Below the pieces are notes generated by a model that saw only the letters and a list, made by a program, of their open reading frames with translations, was not told the DNA's origin and did not search any database. From positions 310,001 to 374,000 of the forward strand of contig JPHH03000006.1 in NCBI GenBank assembly GCA_000750105.3: a DNA stretch of 64,000 bases, written 5' to 3'. The translations under genes and the position numbers were made by a program. Below are positions 22,706-33,549 of this stretch, piece after piece (positions within the stretch are counted from its first letter, which is position 1; every line of letters begins with the position of its first letter). Source of the stretch: Tolypocladium sp. Sup5 PDA-1 (taxonomy: Eukaryota > Ascomycota > Sordariomycetes > Hypocreales > Ophiocordycipitaceae).

Positions 22706-24019
22706 TCATGATGTATGCAATGCGCGGAACCCGGCCGCGACCAAACTTCGTGATTTGTCTTTAGAGTCAGCCGGTGCGTTCCAATAGAAGAGCCCCTGCG
22801 CAATCGTCAGCAACCGTCGCCCCTTCAGTGTGCATGGGAGGAATAAGGGTCGTCAACATCAATTGAGCCGACTTCACTTACACCCAACCCCTTTTGCTTG
22901 CAGAAGCCGGCTTTGGCCTTGACAGTGTCCGGGTTGTCGTATGTGACGAAGCCCCCGTCTGCACCTAGACATTGGGCAGCGACATGACGCTTGTCCACAG
23001 TTTCCTTGCACCCCTTCCGAGGAAGCTGGTTGTACTCAAAGGTCCCGTCATCGCCACCCCCGCCCCGGAACTTTTGTCCAGGGCCCGTGGCATGTAGAAA
23101 GCTCCTCCCGTACGTCGCAATCCCAAGCAGTATTCCTGGGGCCGGGAAGCCTTGGGACATGACATGGGCAACTCCAGATGCCGCCGAGGTTTCGTCTTTG
23201 CTCATTGCGTACAGCTGCGCATGGTGGCCGCTCTTGGGGGACCAGGTGCCGAAGAAGTCGTATGCCATCAAGTTTATAAAGTCGAGATAGCTAGCCGCCA
23301 CCTTCAAATCTATAAACTGCAATATGGCCTTGCTCGCAGGTAGCGCTGCCGTGAGGATGAAACGATCATCGGGCAGGTGGATGCGAATGGCCGCCAGCAA
23401 GGCGAGAAAGTCGTAGCCTTGCTGCGCATCAGAAGGGTACTCCCAGGCAACTATCGGGAGCCACAAGGCGCGAGTCAGCCATCAACTCTCACGTCGTGTT
23501 CAAGGACAATAAACTCACTGTCGATGCCATCGAGTCCTGAAGCCTCCACCAGGCCCAATGCTGAGCGTGCAAAGTTGTCCCTAAACAACGTGTTGGCCGC
23601 CACAGCGGGATATATCTGAGACGAGTTGCCTCCGCCGATGGACAAGACTACCTGGAGATGAGGATGTTTCTGCTTGAGGTGCATCAAGGATCCCAAGCCT
23701 CCTTGCACGCCGTCCACCGGGGCATGGGCGTCAGCCCACTCGTCGCTTAGCTAGATTGCGCAGGCCGCGAGTCAGTAAGAGGCGCTCAGACCTAATCGGG
23801 AAATTCCATGTGTTGGCAGCAACTCACAAACACACCGCCATCTGGAGCAACGCTGGCATACGCATAGTAGACTTGATTGATGCAGCTGTAGTTGAGCATG
23901 CCCGGGGTGTCGCCTTGGTATATGCGGTTGTTGGGGAAGTAGACGGCGTTGGTATACATGACCCTGGCAACGCTGGCCGCATGTCGTGACTTGCGTGACG
24001 GGCGAGACGAGGAGCTCAT
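22706..24019 (-). CDS. GH18 chitinase without a signal peptide
   Basis: There are four exons, 24019-23828, 23750-23519, 23450-22882 and 22795-22706, with introns of 77, 68 and 86 nt, giving 360 residues. The last intron is easily missed: reading through it gives an early stop, while splicing adds GLFYWNAPADSKDKS and the usual GH18 C-terminus with its conserved Trp. The landmarks are VVLSIGGGN (strand 3), the catalytic strand-4 motif split by intron 2 and reading DGIDIAWEYP, INLMAYDFFGTW and ATYGRSF. The general-acid Glu (about residue 145) is present, but the last Asp of DxxDxDxE is Ala (about 143). The start MSSSSRPSRKS carries no signal peptide, so the enzyme may be cytosolic or leave by another route. 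It could be an active chitinase, a weak one, or a chitin-binding relative. Confidence 0.9.
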
Positions 24020-26667
24020 GTTGGCAGGGATGACGGGAGCTGTCTCGGGTAGCACCCTGGAAGAGAGCGGAGGCTTCAAGGGAGGTGTTGGTGAGGCACA
24101 GGGCAAGAACAATGAATGATCAGGCCTGGAAGAGAGCGGGTGGCGCTTGTTTTGTAGACCGCATGCTGAAGGCGATGGCAGCCTGGGGCGAAGGTTTGCC
24201 AGGACGAAGGGCCAGGGAGCAGGAGGAACAAGAACGAGCACAGGTCAAGCAGCAAGATCAGGCATCAAGAGGGCCCCGGCAGAAGTGAGGGCCTTCTGTC
24301 GGCGTTGTGGCCAAGCAGGATTGTCCAACTACTTATACAAATCTGGACCGCACCGAGAGGCGAGCAGCGAAACGGTGAAGGGGTGACTGACGGGATTCTG
24401 GGCCTCGAAAGGGCAGACAGGGGTGGAGAACGGGGAGGAATGGATGAAACGGGTACGGGAAAGGCCAAATTGCGAAAGAGGGTCCACGGGAAACGAAGAA
24501 TAGTAGTCGAATGCCACGATGCATGACATAATTGCGGGGAGGTCGCCGAGCGTCACTGGGCAAGACGTGGTCCTGCGAGGCCTCTGAAGCATGCGATATC
24601 AGAAAGAGGGCCAGGAGTCCCAGGACCACGCCCGATTAGGCCTGGACATGCGATTTTCTGTAACAGCGACCGCCCACGCTTGGCGCACCGTTGGCGATCG
24701 AGGTCGACGCACCTCAGTCACTCGATGGGGTCGGGGGGTGGCAGGGCGAGAACGGCGTTTGCGACGCAAAGTACGGAGTACGGAGGGAGTACTTTGAACC
24801 TGGCAGAACGGCTGACGGCAAAAGATCCTTGCCCCTTTTCGTCCTTGGACAGAAGTTCGACTCCCAACTTGGGACGAAGCGTGAGGGCGCTGGTACGCCG
24901 CGAGCATGAGGCACTGCCGTATTGGGTCGGCCCGATGCGCGCGTCCCACGTCCAATATGCTTTTATGTCGTCCGCAGGGCTGGCTGACGCGACGAGTCGG
25001 CATTGGCCGTGGTCGCACAAAGCAAGCAAGGGAATAAAAAGGCGCCTCCACGGCAGCAAGCGAACTGTGAATGAACGTCGGGATCCGGTCCGCCAATAGC
25101 AACCAACAAGATGCTGTGGTGCGACAACGCCAAAGACACATCGGCGGGCCTCCAAGAACACGCCCGGCGCAATGGGATTGGCGACCTAGGCGGGATATTG
25201 CGGCCGGCATACGGGGCTTGGGTGGTGGCCTGCCGCGCGTGCAAGTGCGGCGCTGCTGGACAGCACAGGCAAGGCGGTGGCCACTGTGAATGGGAGGCTG
25301 AAACGAAGGCAGACTGGACGGAGCCCCGGTGCAGATGACAGGCCGGAACAGCCCGGTCTTGGCTTGGGCCGGTTGGAGGACCGAGGGCCACCGCGTTCGC
25401 AACTCCTCAGTTGGGTTCGCCGTTCCCGGTTGGCTGGCGATGTGCCAGCAAGCAGCCAGCAGGTGAGACAGAGACGCAGTGAGGGAGACGGGCCACGGCG
25501 ACTCGGAACACTGACACCTTGCGTAGCCGACGGTCCAATGCTGCACCGTACAGACATGCTCGCTGCTCTGCCCGTTGCCTCGCTCCAAGTGCCGTCAGCC
25601 GGACCCGTGGAGGTCATCAGCCATGTCGACGCCGGAATGGCGATCGCTATTGTTGGTCGAGCAGCCCAGAACGCGGGGCCTCTATTTTGTCTCGTATCAT
25701 TCTGCTCCTGCAAGCAAGCGAGGAGTGGGCCGTGAGGACGCCGGGTCTGATAGGGCGGCTGTGAGGTGCTGCTTGAGGGCATTGACGTGGATGAAGCTGA
25801 TGGGTTGCCTGAGGCCCTGAGGTCCAAACTCCAGAGTGACTGCCTGTAACTAATGCTGTTGGACCTGCCTGCATCACGCGCAGATTGGATAAGTTACCTC
25901 CTGCCCGGCCCGGCCCCGGACCGCCGATACGCGGGAAGGTACGGAGGCAGCCAGGAGTCCAGGACAGGGAGAACGTCGTTGGTACCTGCCCCTTTCCGTA
26001 GCCACAAATGGTTCGCCGAAGGAGACGGAATGAGGCTACGTAGTCCGTACTTCGTCAACATTACTCGTACAGTCCGTAACACTCGCAATGATAGAATAAA
26101 ACGGGGCTGAGGCCCTGGCCTCTGGAGTTCATCGTAACATCATCGTCGACCCGCAGCACTGCCGGGTTATTCCCTGTTGGCTGGCCCATGGCAATGCAGA
26201 GCGGGCTTTCAGGCCGAGGCCATGATGACGCTCTGAGACCTGGATCACCACGATGCTCGAATCGCAAATCTGTACTGATCCAGCCGAGCCATGCAATGTC
26301 GTCCGTTCCTCGCTGGGCCGACGGCGGCTTTTGGTGGTCAGTTGCACCCCGATTTAAGTCGCCGAAACCCCTCGACGTCTGATTCACACCCGGGCGTCAA
26401 ACCCCGAACACAACCTCCTGTCGGCCCCGGAGGTTGACTGGCCCCGGACGGACAAGTGCAAAGGGCAACACAAATCCCCAGCCGACACGATTCAAATGCA
26501 ATTTATGGCGGACTTCTTTCGCCAACAGACGGGGCGCCTTTGTGCAGTATGCCTTGAGCCCGAAAATGTCGCCAACGACAGAACCTCGGCGGCAACGCGG
26601 CTGGTTGCCTAAGTGCAACCTTTCCTTGAGCCGCGAATGGTAGCGACATCGAACTAGCATATCATGA
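24020..26667. other. long stretch with no recognisable gene
   Basis: It holds the promoter of the chitinase at its left end. A TACGGAGTA copy with a second partial copy lies at 24772-24795. Open frames on the minus strand (24599-25588, 25186-25827) are shadows in GC-rich DNA: they are rich in Ser, Arg and Pro and have no family resemblance. Nothing else is supported. Confidence 0.5.
24772..24780. repeat. TACGGAGTA nonamer, with a second partial copy adjoining
   Basis: The sequence continues as CGGAGGGAGTAC, so the unit is partly duplicated. It is one of the intergenic copies of this nonamer in the window. Confidence 0.6.
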
Positions 26668-28070
26668 TGGCTGCTTTTGCCACCGGAGATTCGACTGATG
26701 ATCTGGGACGCCGTGGCGCGATATCATCGTGATGGCACTCGCAAGTCCCATAAAGGAGCATTTGCAGGGGCCCGTTTGGCTTCTTCTGCACATGTTTGCA
26801 AAGAATGGCAAACAGCGTTCGAACCAGAAATCTTCGGCCAGCTAAGTTTGCATTAATCGTGCCTCAAAGAGATTTGACAACTTGGCAAGCCGACATAGAC
26901 GACATATAAAGCACATCTGGCTTCAGACTGAGCTCAACTACTACAAATGCCCAGTCTGCGACTCTCCAGAGCTTGGTCCGGCACGAGAAAACAATTGCAC
27001 TACCATCAAGAGGGTCATGTTAAAGCTTTTCAACATTCTGAGCGTGTAGGATACTGCACGCGATGCCATACCATACGGATTGACGCTCGAAATCAACATT
27101 CACTCGCCAGGTGATTCGACGCATTTCTTCAAAGGCTTCCATGTGGAGAATGCTAGGTCAACTTCGATCGACACACAAGAGCGCCAAATTTCCATGATCC
27201 CTCGCACGGGTGGCTCGACGGCCAGCGCACAATAGCACCACCTTTACACTCGGCCCTTCGACTGGCAGGGAGTCCAATCAATCTTGTGTTTCGACGAGAA
27301 CTTGGGCCGCCAGCCGTTCACGTTGTGACGAAGCTCATCCTGCGTCGACGTACCTGCCGTCAGTCCTCCTGGAACACGCTGAGTCTCCCTCCATGTGTTT
27401 GAGACGCTGGAGTACGAGCCGTGGTAGCGATATCCAGGCAAGCCACAGGCGGAACGTGACCAAGGTACCGCGGCAAGCATAACACTCACATTCAATGTGT
27501 AACAAATCTAGGGTAGCAGGTGGAGTGTACATCAATTTGATAAAGACATCGGCATCCGGCGCGCTGAAGAGCCTCATTCTGTTTGAAGATTGGAGCAACG
27601 CATTTGGCACCTTCGGCTCACGCGTGGAAATACTCCCGAGACCTGCGAGAACGCCCAATCCGTCCGTGACTCCACAGTGACTTGGTTTGAGGAGGCTCTC
27701 TGGCTCCTATCTTGCCGATTCAAGTGACTTCTTCCAAACATACCGGCCGGGCTGGACCTGGAACGACTTGGAGTACTTGGCTCTGACATCCCGGCTCTTG
27801 GATCCCGAAGAAAGTCAGCTCAGAGTTAACGAGATGCTTCAGCTCGCCGGTGTGTCCGCCATGAATACACCGAATCTTGACGTCTTGGAAACTTGGAACG
27901 GCAAGCATGGTATAGCAGGTATATTCCGCTTCGACGCGACAGACGAGGGTGCTGTCATATCTTGGCGCGGCACCTGGGATCTGGTCTTGGACCCGGGTGT
28001 GATGGACGCCTGGGAAGGGATAAACCGGACACTCACCAATAAGGAGTTTCGTTTGAGAGACATCGAATAG
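26668..28070 (+). pseudogene. dead DUF6546-type (F-box-like) gene
   Basis: Translations in successive frames give one long family-like protein with breaks. It opens LPPEIRLMIWDAVARYH, an F-box-like start, but no ATG is in frame because of an indel just upstream. ASSAHVCKEWQTAFEPEIF follows, then a TAA at 26854, a frameshift near 26865-26872, and a long second piece (HRRHIKHIWLQTELNYYKC, GLTLEINIHSPGDS) interrupted by TAG at 27047 and TAG at 27233. More stops and frame changes follow between 27325 and 27510. LKSLILFEDWS leads to a TGA at 27678, after which the C-terminal 120 residues are intact (WNDLEYLALTSRLLDPEE, ISWRGTWDLVLDPG). Proteins of this kind are common in large, expanded fungal families with unknown role. 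The number of breaks rules out sequencing error. Confidence 0.83.
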
Positions 28071-30416
28071 AGCGGGTGGGCAGCATCACATCCCACGGAG
28101 ATGCCACTACGGAGCTCCAACTCAAGCAGCAAGTTCGTCGACCCGGTTTCCTTGTACCAAATACGGAAAGAACGGGAATACTACTATTTCCCCTAAACAT
28201 TGTATTCAATTCGGTATGTGTTGCTGTGTGCATCAAATAAATGTTCATGCTGGGATGGCCTCGTCTCGATCCTGCCCCTGCTAATTGAGTGGCAGAAGCA
28301 AGCAGACTTTGGCCCGTAGCCTTGGCATCTGCAGCACCCATTACACAAGGAAAGACTTGGTTGGGCTCTGGCAGAGAACATGGTCACTCTTGCTGACCAT
28401 GTACGGTCAGAGCAATGAGCCATTCACGGCCACACGAGTGCATTGTTGACGTGGGTCAATGGGCAGATTTACGTTGCGTCTGGGATTGTCGACAGGACTT
28501 GTGCTGGTCGACAGAGTACATGCCATTCTCTGGATGCCGTCAAACGGTAGATTCCCCGGTTACACCAAACATGCAGGAGTGAGTAGTTGGAGTACCGGGG
28601 GTGGTGTGTTGAGACGAGGTGTGTTGGACATAAAATCGAGCCCGTCCCGTACGCCTGCTCCTCGACCGTTCTCTGTTGCATCGTCCCTGATCGGTCATAT
28701 TGCCTGGGTAGGCGATGCCAACAGTGGTGCCCAAAAACAGTTGGATCGGCAAATGCAGAGTTTCTTCAACCTACTGTGGTTGGATCTCACCCTGGTCTAC
28801 TTGTGCGATCGCCGGACTGCGGGCAGGGCGACACTGCAGCGATGGATCAAATGACAAGTCTGACCAAGGCCCTGGGCGACTCACACCTGAGAGACGCGCA
28901 TGATGCATGGGGATGGGCGCAAACCCATTGGTGGTGGTGTTGCGCTTGTTGGTCATCTGTTTGGAAAGCGAGGAGGAGAGGGGAGCTTTGACAACCTACT
29001 GAAGATGCTCCAGACTTGACATCGGGCGGAAACGAAACCAACAATGGTGTTGACGGGCCCTTGGCTATACCTCTGGTTTTAGAGAACCGACGGCAAGCAG
29101 GGCCGTGCTCAACCCTGGGGTCCATCCCAAACGGAACCTGACCACGGTGCTCGCCGCATGCACCCGCGCAGAATTATCGCAGGCCCCTCCGCATGGCGAT
29201 CGACTGCAGCATCTCATGCAAACGCCTGCAAGCCTGAGAGGGCAGAATCCGTGCGGAGGTGGTACAACCGCCGTCAGCACCACCTGCCTATAGTACACAA
29301 TGCACTGTTGGGAGTACAGAATCTGCATGATCCGGAGCAACCAGCATCGTGCAAGTCGAAGAGTAGTGGCATCCGGCTGCAACCAATCGAGATGGAATGG
29401 ATGGCAATCTTGGATTCGCATGCGGGGGCCTGCACGCTACGATCCCGCTTGACCCGGCCGGCCCGCCCCTGGAGACCCCTTTTGGGCTCATGTTGCGTGA
29501 GTCGAGAGCCTCGGGCATCCGTGAGAGGGTTGGCGGGCTGTGCCCTCTGCCGTGAGCGAGCCACTGGGCGACAGGTCAGTTGCGGGCTTACGAGTTACGA
29601 GCACATGGATGGGGATGGATGGCTTGGCTGACGAAACCTTGCTCCTCGCTCAATTCCCAGGCTCGTCGGCGGTGTCCGTCTCGCAAGGAGTGCAACCGTC
29701 CAAAAGGCTAAAAATCGGGGGCCAAGGACGGACGACGGCTCAACGGATTTGCGGCATGGAGAAAGTGGTGTGTTACTCCGCAGAAGCAGCCGAATACCTA
29801 CCTTACCTAGGTACTCGTAGCGAAGCGCCCCGACGCGCCCATCCTTGTCTCCCAACGGCTGTTCGTCACGCACCTGCATGACTGGCCTGGCGCTCGACGA
29901 CGGATTCGCACAACCCCCTGCTGCTCTTTGGCTTTCCCTCGCTGCCATATCCGCTATTACTGGCCGATTGCTCGGTCCGGCAGCCTCACTTATAACGGCG
30001 TGCGGAGACTGGGACAGTGCTCGACCTGGCCGGGCAGTCGTTTGAGGGAGCTGAGAGCTCTGACGGCACAGTTCAATTCACTCATTCATCCCCATTGACG
30101 CATCTCGCGCACACGCCCCCTCGCGGCATTGATGCGAAGCAGACTCCCTCTGCCCCATACAGTATTGCATCTGTCCCCAGGGAGCAAGGGAAGTGCCGTG
30201 GTTCGCCTGCTACCCTGAACCCGCCTCGAGGTCGCACAGATCCCATCAGTGGCGTGGCCGGGGTCCACTCCTCGCTGACCAGGTCTCGTAAGTTACTTGG
30301 TATTAAAACAACACGCCCCCAGCATCGAAATTCAGCCGAAGGCGCACACCTCCTGTCGGTTGCAATCTTCTGCCTTTTTCGTCAATCAAGCCAGAAACTT
30401 CGGCACCGTCTGCAAC
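28071..30416. other. long stretch with no recognisable gene
   Basis: Short open frames on both strands show no family resemblance. Near 29800 there are several short ACCTACC/CTCGTAG repeats. The right end should hold the promoter and 5' leader of the methyltransferase at 30417; its frame is open back to 30297 but lacks an earlier convincing ATG. Confidence 0.5.
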
Positions 30417-31832
30417 ATGTCTCACGATCCGCGCGTGTGCGAGGTGGTGGCCGGCCGTCGACTGGAGTCTCTGGGCAACAACTGGGACGCCAGATGGGAC
30501 GCCAACTGGGACGACGATGACGGGTCCCTGTCGCGTGGGTCGACGGCGCCGGACAACGAGACCGTCTTTACCGCGAGCGAGAACGGATATGAGACAGACG
30601 AGTTTGAGCTGTATCCCCTGGAAGAAGGCGACGGCTACGGCGACGGCTACGACGATCAGAGATCGGAGGTTTCTTGGCAGCTCTCTTGCGCGGAGTCGAC
30701 CTCGGTGTCTCCCAGCGTCTTCGAGGATGAGGTAGCACACGGGCGAAGATATCATGGCTACCGGAAAGGGCGGTACCCTCTCCCCAACGATAGGCGAGAG
30801 CAGCAACGGGAGGAGGCGAACCATGCCATGATGCTGGAACTCACTGTAAGTGTCTTGTCGCTGAGTTGCTTTGGACGGGGTCGAATGCTGACCGTTGCTA
30901 GGGAGGACATCTCTTCCACTCTGATATCGGCGAATACCCGCAAAAGATTATCGACATTGGCACTGGAACCGGTACGTCGCTGGACCCCCTGCACAAGTCG
31001 TCAGTGATGAAGCTAACGAGACAATACAGGCAGCTGGGCAATAGATGGTAGTTGCCTTCCCCTCATGCACCACGGCTGCGAGGCTAACGTTTCTAGTGGC
31101 CGATCTGTATCCCAGCGCCAGTGTCATCGGCACCGACCTCTCTGCCATACAGCCGAAATGGGTCCCCGTAAACGTGCGAATGTTTGTCGACGACTGCGAG
31201 GAGCCCGACTGGCTTCACGGCTCGGGCTACGATCTGGTGCACTTTCGAGGGATGGCAGGTGTGCTGCAAGACCTGGATGGGGTGCTCGCCAAGGTTTATC
31301 CGTATGTTCATTGCATTGTGCCATTCGCACGGACGACTTGGACGACTGACGATGATATAGGCGCGTCAAGAACGGAGGCTGGGTCGAGTTCCAGGAAGTC
31401 ATCCCGCAGATACTCTGCGACGACGGCACAATGGGCCCCGAAGATCCGCTGCGCATCTTCTACGACGCCGCGGTCCAGGGCCTGCGCACGTTCGGATGCG
31501 ATCCCATGCGGACGGCCAACCTGGAACAGATACTCGACCGCGCGGGCTTCTCCAACATCCGTTGCGTCGTCAAAAAGATCCCCATTTCCACATGGGCGCG
31601 CGAGAGGCATCTGAAAACGCTGGGCCTGTTCATGAAGGCCGTCATGCTCGACTCGCTGGACGGTCTGGCTGCGAAGCCGCTGGCGGCCCTGGACGTCTCG
31701 CCCCAAGACCGGCGAGAGCTGGTCAAGCACGTGAAGAAGAGCCTCGAGGACAGGAGTGTGCATCGCTATGTCAATTGCTGTTTCTGCTATGGGCAGAAGA
31801 AGGAGCAGTACGTGTCGGAAATGGAGTCGTAA
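30417..31832 (+). CDS. SAM-dependent methyltransferase, LaeA-like (TAM domain)
   Basis: There are five exons, 30417-30845, 30902-30971, 31030-31047, 31097-31301 and 31361-31832, giving 397 residues. Residues 1-125 are acidic and disordered (repeated DARWDANWDDDDG, ETDEFELYPLEEGDGYG), as in fungal LaeA-like proteins. HGRRYHGYRKGRYPLPND leads into the methyltransferase fold: motif I IIDIGTGTGSWAID, then a post-I segment with VIGTDLSAIQPKWVP, FVDDCEEPDW and LVHFRGMAG. Motif I is assembled from three exons, the third being only 18 nt. The C-terminal half (GWVEFQEVIPQIL) is ordinary for the family. Such genes are numerous in filamentous fungi; some regulate secondary metabolism, most are unstudied. 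The orthologue of LaeA itself cannot be asserted. Confidence 0.9.
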
Positions 31833-32496
31833 TCAGGATGCAGGGTGTCTCTCGGAAGGGAGATGGAGTTGCGTGAGGGCGGCTGTAGCATATGGATATT
31901 TTGGAAAGGGTTAGAATGGGAACCCAGGATCCTGGACAAGGGAAATCGGGACATCGGGCGCTTGAATATCAGCAAATGGGTTCCTTGGGACTGATATCGT
32001 GGTGCCTTGGGCTTGGAGGCCACCATCAGGTGACAGACCAGAGCAGGACAAGTGTACGAACTTGTGCGAGGGGCGGGGGGGGGGCAGTCGTTGAATTAGA
32101 AGTAGTACCCCGGACCAGCCGGATGCAAATCATGAGTTGGGACTATGTGGATCGCGAGCTTGCTTTTGGCGTTGTTGCCGTTGCTGTTGGTGGTGCACTG
32201 GTGCGTGTCCAGTGACTCCAGACCAGGACTGCATGGACGAGCTCCGGCACCTACCCGGAACCCCTACGGGCCACCATCTTGGCTGACAAAGCCGCTAAAA
32301 CGCTCCGGGGTCACCTTGAAACCTGCATGCTGGAGCTCCAGCTTGGGAAGCATCTTAGCCTCTTCAACCTCATCCTCAACGCCACGCCTTCACGACGATT
32401 ACTCCTACACTGCGCACAAGACACTCGAGCCGACGGCCGCGTCAGACAGCCAAACACATCTCGCAGCAGCCCACGGGCTCAATCCATCCGCCCGCA
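31833..32496. other. spacer and promoter of YTH1
   Basis: It holds the 3' region of the methyltransferase and the upstream DNA of YTH1, with a GGGGCGGGGGGGGG tract at 32080-32090. The frame of a shadow reading overlaps YTH1 from 32145 but is not coding. No other gene. Confidence 0.45.
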
Positions 32497-33288
32497 ATGG
32501 CGACCACCACCGCCACCACCACGAGGGACACGCCCGCGTCCACCATCCTCAACCACGCCGCGCCGCAGCCCTACAACTTCCGCTTCTCGCCCTTCCTCCG
32601 GCAAGCATACCAGGTCGGCCTCCCCCCCGACCGCCCCGTCTGCAGGGCCTTCCAGTCGGGGACCTGCCCCAACGGCACGCGCTGCCCGGAGCGCCACGTG
32701 TCGAACGGCCGCACCGCGCAGCCCACGGGCGGGCTCAACTCGCTCGTCTGCAAGCACTGGCTGCGCGGGCTCTGCAAAAAGGGCGAGCACTGCGAGTTCC
32801 TGCACGAGTACAACCTGCGCAAGATGCCCGAGTGCAACTTCTTCATGCGCAATGGCTACTGCTCCAACGGCGAGGAGTGCCTCTACCTGCACGTCGACCC
32901 CATGTCGCGCCTGCCGCCCTGCCCGCATTACGACATGGGCTTCTGCCCCCTCGGCCCGCTGTGCTCCAAGAAGCACGTCCGCCGCAAGCTGTGCGCCTTT
33001 TACCTCGCCGGCTTCTGCCCCGAGGGGCCCGAGTGCAGGCAGGGCGCCCACCCCAAGTGGTCCAAGGACCTGGAGAAGCCGACGCTCAAGTCGGACGAGG
33101 AGAAGAAGGAGGAGGCCCGCATGGAGACGATCATGGCTGCGCGGGGCGACGACGACAGCGGCGACCGCGGCATGAGGGACGGGCACAGGGATCGCGACGA
33201 GGGCAGGTTTGGGCGGCATGGGCGGGGAGGCGGCGGTGGCAAGTGGAGGGGCGGCAGGGACAGGCGGTTCCGGGGGAGAGGACATTGA
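32497..33288 (+). CDS. YTH1: mRNA 3'-end processing protein YTH1 (CPSF30 homologue)
   Basis: This is a single exon of 263 residues. Five CCCH zinc fingers follow one another from about residue 49 to 187: CRAFQSGTCPNGTRCPERH, CKHWLRGLCKKGEHCEFLH, CNFFMRNGYCSNGEECLYLH, CPHYDMGFCPLGPLCSKKH and CAFYLAGFCPEGPECRQGAH. Yth1/CPSF30 is the zinc-finger subunit of the cleavage and polyadenylation factor in the nucleus and recognises the poly(A) signal through its middle fingers. The C-terminus has a charged helix (LKSDEEKKEEARMETIM), then a Gly/Arg/Asp-rich tail, longer than in yeast (208 residues). The start MATTTATTTRD is the first ATG of the frame with a normal context. It is convergent with the DUF1776 gene, 261 bases apart. 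Confidence 0.95.
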   Translation: MATTTATTTRDTPASTILNHAAPQPYNFRFSPFLRQAYQVGLPPDRPVCRAFQSGTCPNGTRCPERHVSNGRTAQPTGGLNSLVCKHWLRGLCKKGEHCEFLHEYNLRKMPECNFFMRNGYCSNGEECLYLHVDPMSRLPPCPHYDMGFCPLGPLCSKKHVRRKLCAFYLAGFCPEGPECRQGAHPKWSKDLEKPTLKSDEEKKEEARMETIMAARGDDDSGDRGMRDGHRDRDEGRFGRHGRGGGGGKWRGGRDRRFRGRGH

Positions 33289-33549
33289 AACGAGTGGACA
33301 GAGGAAGGCGAGGTGAATGCTCCACAGGCATTGTACATTATTGGGGCTCTCTATTATGATACCCGACGACCGTGAGAAAGGGAGATTTATGCCATACTGC
33401 GCAGATGTAAACGGCCTCGACACCACATAATGAAAAGTCCGTAACCAAGTCGTGAAAACCTCTATTGTGAAGAAGAGAAGATCCCCTGTCGTACATGTAT
33501 GCTGGTCATTAAATACAGTTGTATAGCATCCCCGGTACCACCTCCACCC

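Noticed and set aside
24599..25827. Overlapping minus-strand open frames upstream of the chitinase
   Set aside because: Ser/Arg/Pro-rich, no family resemblance and no splice or start support; chance frames in GC-rich DNA.
32145..33359. 404-residue plus-strand frame overlapping YTH1
   Set aside because: Out-of-frame reading of YTH1; only the 32497-33288 frame has the five CCCH fingers.
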